Assembly (NCBI GenBank): GCA_027604685.1
Contig: JADHYX010000006.1
Coordinates: 78,570-142,569 of the forward strand
Reading direction: 5' to 3'
Source: Lobulomyces angularis
Taxonomy: Eukaryota > Chytridiomycota > Chytridiomycetes > Lobulomycetales > Lobulomycetaceae
Length of the DNA stretch: 64,000 nt
Positions 61,655 to 64,000 of the stretch are shown in pieces. A program made the position numbers and the translations under genes. Each line of letters begins with the position of its first letter. Position 1 is the first letter of the stretch. Below the pieces are notes generated by a model. The model was not told the origin of the DNA. It did not search any database and worked only from the letters and a program-made list of their open reading frames with translations.

Positions 61655-62953
61655 ATGTATGCATTTGATCAAAAAGTTAACTTTACATCTTTTAACTTTC
61701 AAGAGTTGCTTTCAGTACCTATTCAAACGTTAACACTGTTTGTAAAAACCAAAAATGAACTTACAGATTTACTGGAAATATCTCACTTAGCCTATAGGGT
61801 TGACAAAGTACTTTCGTGGTTGAAGGAAACTAAGTATTTAGAAGAAGTTCGAAAACTATAATATAGACTATACAATCTTATTTTTAATTTTTTATTCTTG
61901 TAAGGTTTTATGCACTCCCATATCAACCTTAGAAAAAGGCATTTACCCTTTGCAGGAAAATGAGTTTCCGACCATATCTTTAATTCGATTATCAACTCTA
62001 CTATCAGTTTTATATAATATTTATGAAATTAATGATAAGAAAATCATATTTTTTAAAAAGGAATTAGAGATAGTTGGTTCGAAGTTAATTTACCACTCCA
62101 ATTTAGTTTTAAACTTTTGTCAAATAAACAAAAGTGTTTCCAGAGAATTATTTGAATCTGGTTTAATGAAAATGGGAAGTGAAAAGTTATTTTTGTAATG
62201 TTCACTAACTTATTTTTGAAACACAGTTAATATTTTTTAATTTTTTAATGATAGATCAGAATTAGAATCACTTTTAGTAAGTCGTATTAGGTTTTTGGTT
62301 TTGGATGAAAAATGCAATCGAGATGAAACTAAGTTTGAAAAAAACTGGGATGATCTGATATTAGATTTAAAAGGAAAAAGTAATTTGCATGATATGAGTA
62401 AGATTTAATTTGAATCTTAAAAATTTAGAATTTTTTCAACTTATGCAACGTAGACAGAGAGGAATCCGTTTTGGATGAAGAAAAAAGAGGGCAATATGCA
62501 CACTATCCCGTTCTTAAACCTAACGAACAAGAATCCTCTCAATCTTCATTTAAATTTAATTTTTTGACTCAAAAATACTTTTCATCCTCAACTCAAGATT
62601 CAACAAAAAACCAAAATCTTTCTGTTAACAACAGTTGTCATTCGGAAATTCTGGATAAGAAATCTGATTTAAAGGAAAAACAAATGGAAAATTTTCTGGA
62701 AGTTCATAGTCAACTGAGCTGGGGAGGAAACTCTAGAAGTAGAAACAATAGCCCCACTATTAATCCGTGTAGTGATACTAGGGATGAATCTGTTCAAACT
62801 GGAATAAGAAATGACATTTTGGAAGTCGAAAAAGAAAAGGAAAATTTAAATCTTTCAGGGTACGATGTTAACAAATTCAAAGCAATAAATCAAGACGACA
62901 GTATATCAACAACAAGAGACAGTGAACTCAGTAAAAGTACAACAATGTCATAA
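61655..62953 (+). CDS. Hypothetical protein, helical N-terminus and Ser/Asn-rich tail
   Basis: Four exons. MYAFDQKVNFTSFNFQELLS starts a helical domain (SVPIQTLTLFVKTKNELTDL, DKVLSWLKETKYLEEV). The intron at about 61847-61904 splices EEV in frame to LCTPISTLEKGIYPLQENEF. A second helical block follows (LIRLSTLLSVLYNIYEINDK, VGSKLIYHSNLVLNFCQ), then ELESLLVSRIRFLVLDEKCN. The last exon (62462-62953) is polar, rich in Ser, Asn, Glu and Lys, with LSWGGNSRSRNNSPTINPCS and DESVQTG, and looks disordered. I do not recognise a family. The structure (helical repeats then a phospho-rich tail) suits a scaffold protein, but this is a guess. It is in the same direction as NRAMP and converges with the Fanzor-like gene. 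Confidence 0.7.
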
Positions 62954-63262
62954 GTTCACCTCAAACGTCGACTTGGATTTTGGTAAGAAACAGCTTCATT
63001 GATGAGTTAAAAAATATAGCGGTTTTTATTTTTAGTAGATTGTAAAAGTAAATTTAAATATAGGGTATTATTGTAGAATAAACTAAAAATACAAATTCCA
63101 TTAATTTTACTTTTTAACTCATTAACCTATAGTGCTGGGGCATTATTTTTTTGGAACATTAAAATATCCAAAAAAATAATACAACAAACACCAATTAAAA
63201 AAATAGCGAAAACTATTTAGGAAAAAAATTACAGTCTAATCTATCTACTTAAATAAACTGGT
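62954..63262. other. Convergent spacer containing a perfect inverted repeat
   Basis: 309 bp between the hypothetical gene stop (plus) and the Fanzor-like stop (minus). Apart from the 14-bp inverted repeat listed separately it is AT-rich with no gene. Confidence 0.5.
63142..63180 (-). repeat. Perfect 14-bp inverted repeat, 11-nt loop, downstream of Fanzor-like stop
   Basis: Arms at 63142-63155 (ATTATTTTTTTGGA) and 63167-63180 (TCCAAAAAAATAAT) pair completely around an 11-nt loop. It lies 83-121 nt past the Fanzor-like stop, on the side where TnpB/Fanzor guide-RNA sequence is expected. It could be part of a guide RNA, a 3' end hairpin, or a chance palindrome in AT-rich DNA. Confidence 0.6.
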
Positions 63263-64000
63263 CTAACTCCAAAGTCTCTGAACTAATTTTCCATTCATCA
63301 TTTGCTTACATATTTCGTTTTTGCAACGTAGCAATCCATGAATTTCAATTAGTTTTCCATTTTTACTTGGATTGGGATGTGGTCTCTCTTTAAAATTTTC
63401 CAACGATCTAGTTTTACAACCAGGACAAATGGATGAAGTTAAATATTCGTTTACCAGACATACTTGAAATCCGGCTTTCTTAAACATATCTCTGAATCCT
63501 TTTCCTTTTGTTGGTACTTGGTATTTCATAGCAGTTCTAGACCAATCTCCAATTAAAACAGTTGTATTTTCACAACCCCCAAATTTTTCTTTGAATTTTT
63601 TAATGAATTTAGTTTCAGATTTTTGTAAGTTTATGAAAGAATTTAGTTTTAATTTTCGAAATATTGGTTTTTTGTAATGTACTTCTAACACTGAAAAACG
63701 ATCAAGGTAATCTTTTAAATAAATACGAAATGCAATAGGATCAAGTAACTTTCTAGATGGAATGGGTACATTTTGATTTCTTAATCCATTTTTACTGTAA
63801 ACATTCTGTTTAGGTAGACATTCGTTTTGTTCTTCTAAATCTTTTCTAATTTTTTGGTATTTTTTAGATTTTGTTTCATGTCTTCTTTGCATTTGGGTGT
63901 ACCTTAATTTTTCATTGTTTGACCCTAATAAATTTAATTTAGTAAATTATGTTTAAATTACCTTACCTAAACAATACAATAAATCCCTTTTGTTCGGATC
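63263..64000 (-). CDS. Fanzor1-like RNA-guided nuclease homologue, partial and probably truncated
   Basis: Two exons visible; the 5' part lies beyond 64000. The exon at 63967-64000 encodes DPNKRDLLYCL, the RuvC-I motif with its catalytic Asp. A 42-nt intron (63925-63966) joins it in frame to GSNNEKLRYTQMQRRHETKS. Then come LDPIAFRIYLKDYLDRFSVL and YKKPIFRKLKLNSFI, IGDWSRTAMKYQ and KGKGFRDMFKKAGF, the RuvC-II Glu in VCLVNEYLTSSICPGCKTRS, and a zinc ribbon with CPGC and CKNEIC. Fanzor/TnpB proteins continue WNRD...A..N with the RuvC-III Asp, but here the frame stops at LVQRLWS. Loss of this residue should abolish cleavage. Fanzor genes are TnpB-derived and travel with transposons in eukaryotes; no transposon ends are visible. 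Similarity is by recalled motifs. Confidence 0.82.

Overview
The window is eukaryotic nuclear DNA: very AT-rich, gene-dense, with genes cut by many short GT...AG introns (about 32-60 nt) and short intergenic gaps. The gene set points to an early-diverging fungal-side opisthokont that still makes a flagellum, for example a Rozella-like cryptomycete. It has a fungal-type Tgl3/4/5 patatin lipase and a fungal-type Mrp51/bS1m ribosomal protein, beside a centriolar/ciliary CEP131 homologue. The species is inferred; only the broad group is supported.

Layout. 1-7,805 (minus): CEP131/AZI1 (C-terminus off the window), TMEM209, RhoGDI. 8,362-10,685 (plus): PhoD-like phosphatase. 11,052-12,003 (minus): Rab4. 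12,886-14,073 (plus): SET-domain methyltransferase. 14,250-15,690 (minus): mitoribosomal bS1m-like protein. 15,854-20,723 (plus): 5-oxoprolinase. 21,141-26,584: a small unknown gene, TMEM223 and an anoctamin. 27,745-33,071 (plus): a secreted 8-Cys protein, Rab GDI and a TAG lipase. 33,328-39,195 (minus): Pol I subunit RPA12, a Tonsoku-like protein lacking ankyrin and LRR domains, and ITPase. 39,299-42,711 (plus): presequence protease. 43,042-46,795 (minus): 2-oxoglutarate dehydrogenase E2 and an amino-acid transporter. 47,488-49,640 (plus): ATG16. 49,641-55,068 is accessory: a Tc1-like transposase fragment, two decayed LPX-type LRR genes, a GC-rich island, an 11-bp minisatellite and a small putative secreted peptide. 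55,069-57,918 (minus): m-AAA protease. 58,661-60,730 (plus): NRAMP transporter with two micro-exons. 61,655-62,953 (plus): unknown Ser/Asn-rich protein. 63,263-64,000 (minus): Fanzor1-like RNA-guided nuclease homologue, cut by the window end.

Themes. Mitochondrial upkeep recurs (presequence protease, m-AAA protease, OGDH E2, bS1m, TMEM223), as does membrane traffic and lipid handling (Rab4, RabGDI, RhoGDI, ATG16, anoctamin, TAG lipase). These are ordinary housekeeping genes and are not arranged as operons. The most unusual content is the Fanzor1-like gene, which keeps the RuvC-I Asp, RuvC-II Glu and zinc ribbon but stops before the expected RuvC-III Asp and is followed by a perfect 14-bp inverted repeat. 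Next are the dispersed decayed LRR family and the reduced Tonsoku-like architecture. All exon joins were read by eye from splice signals and protein continuity.
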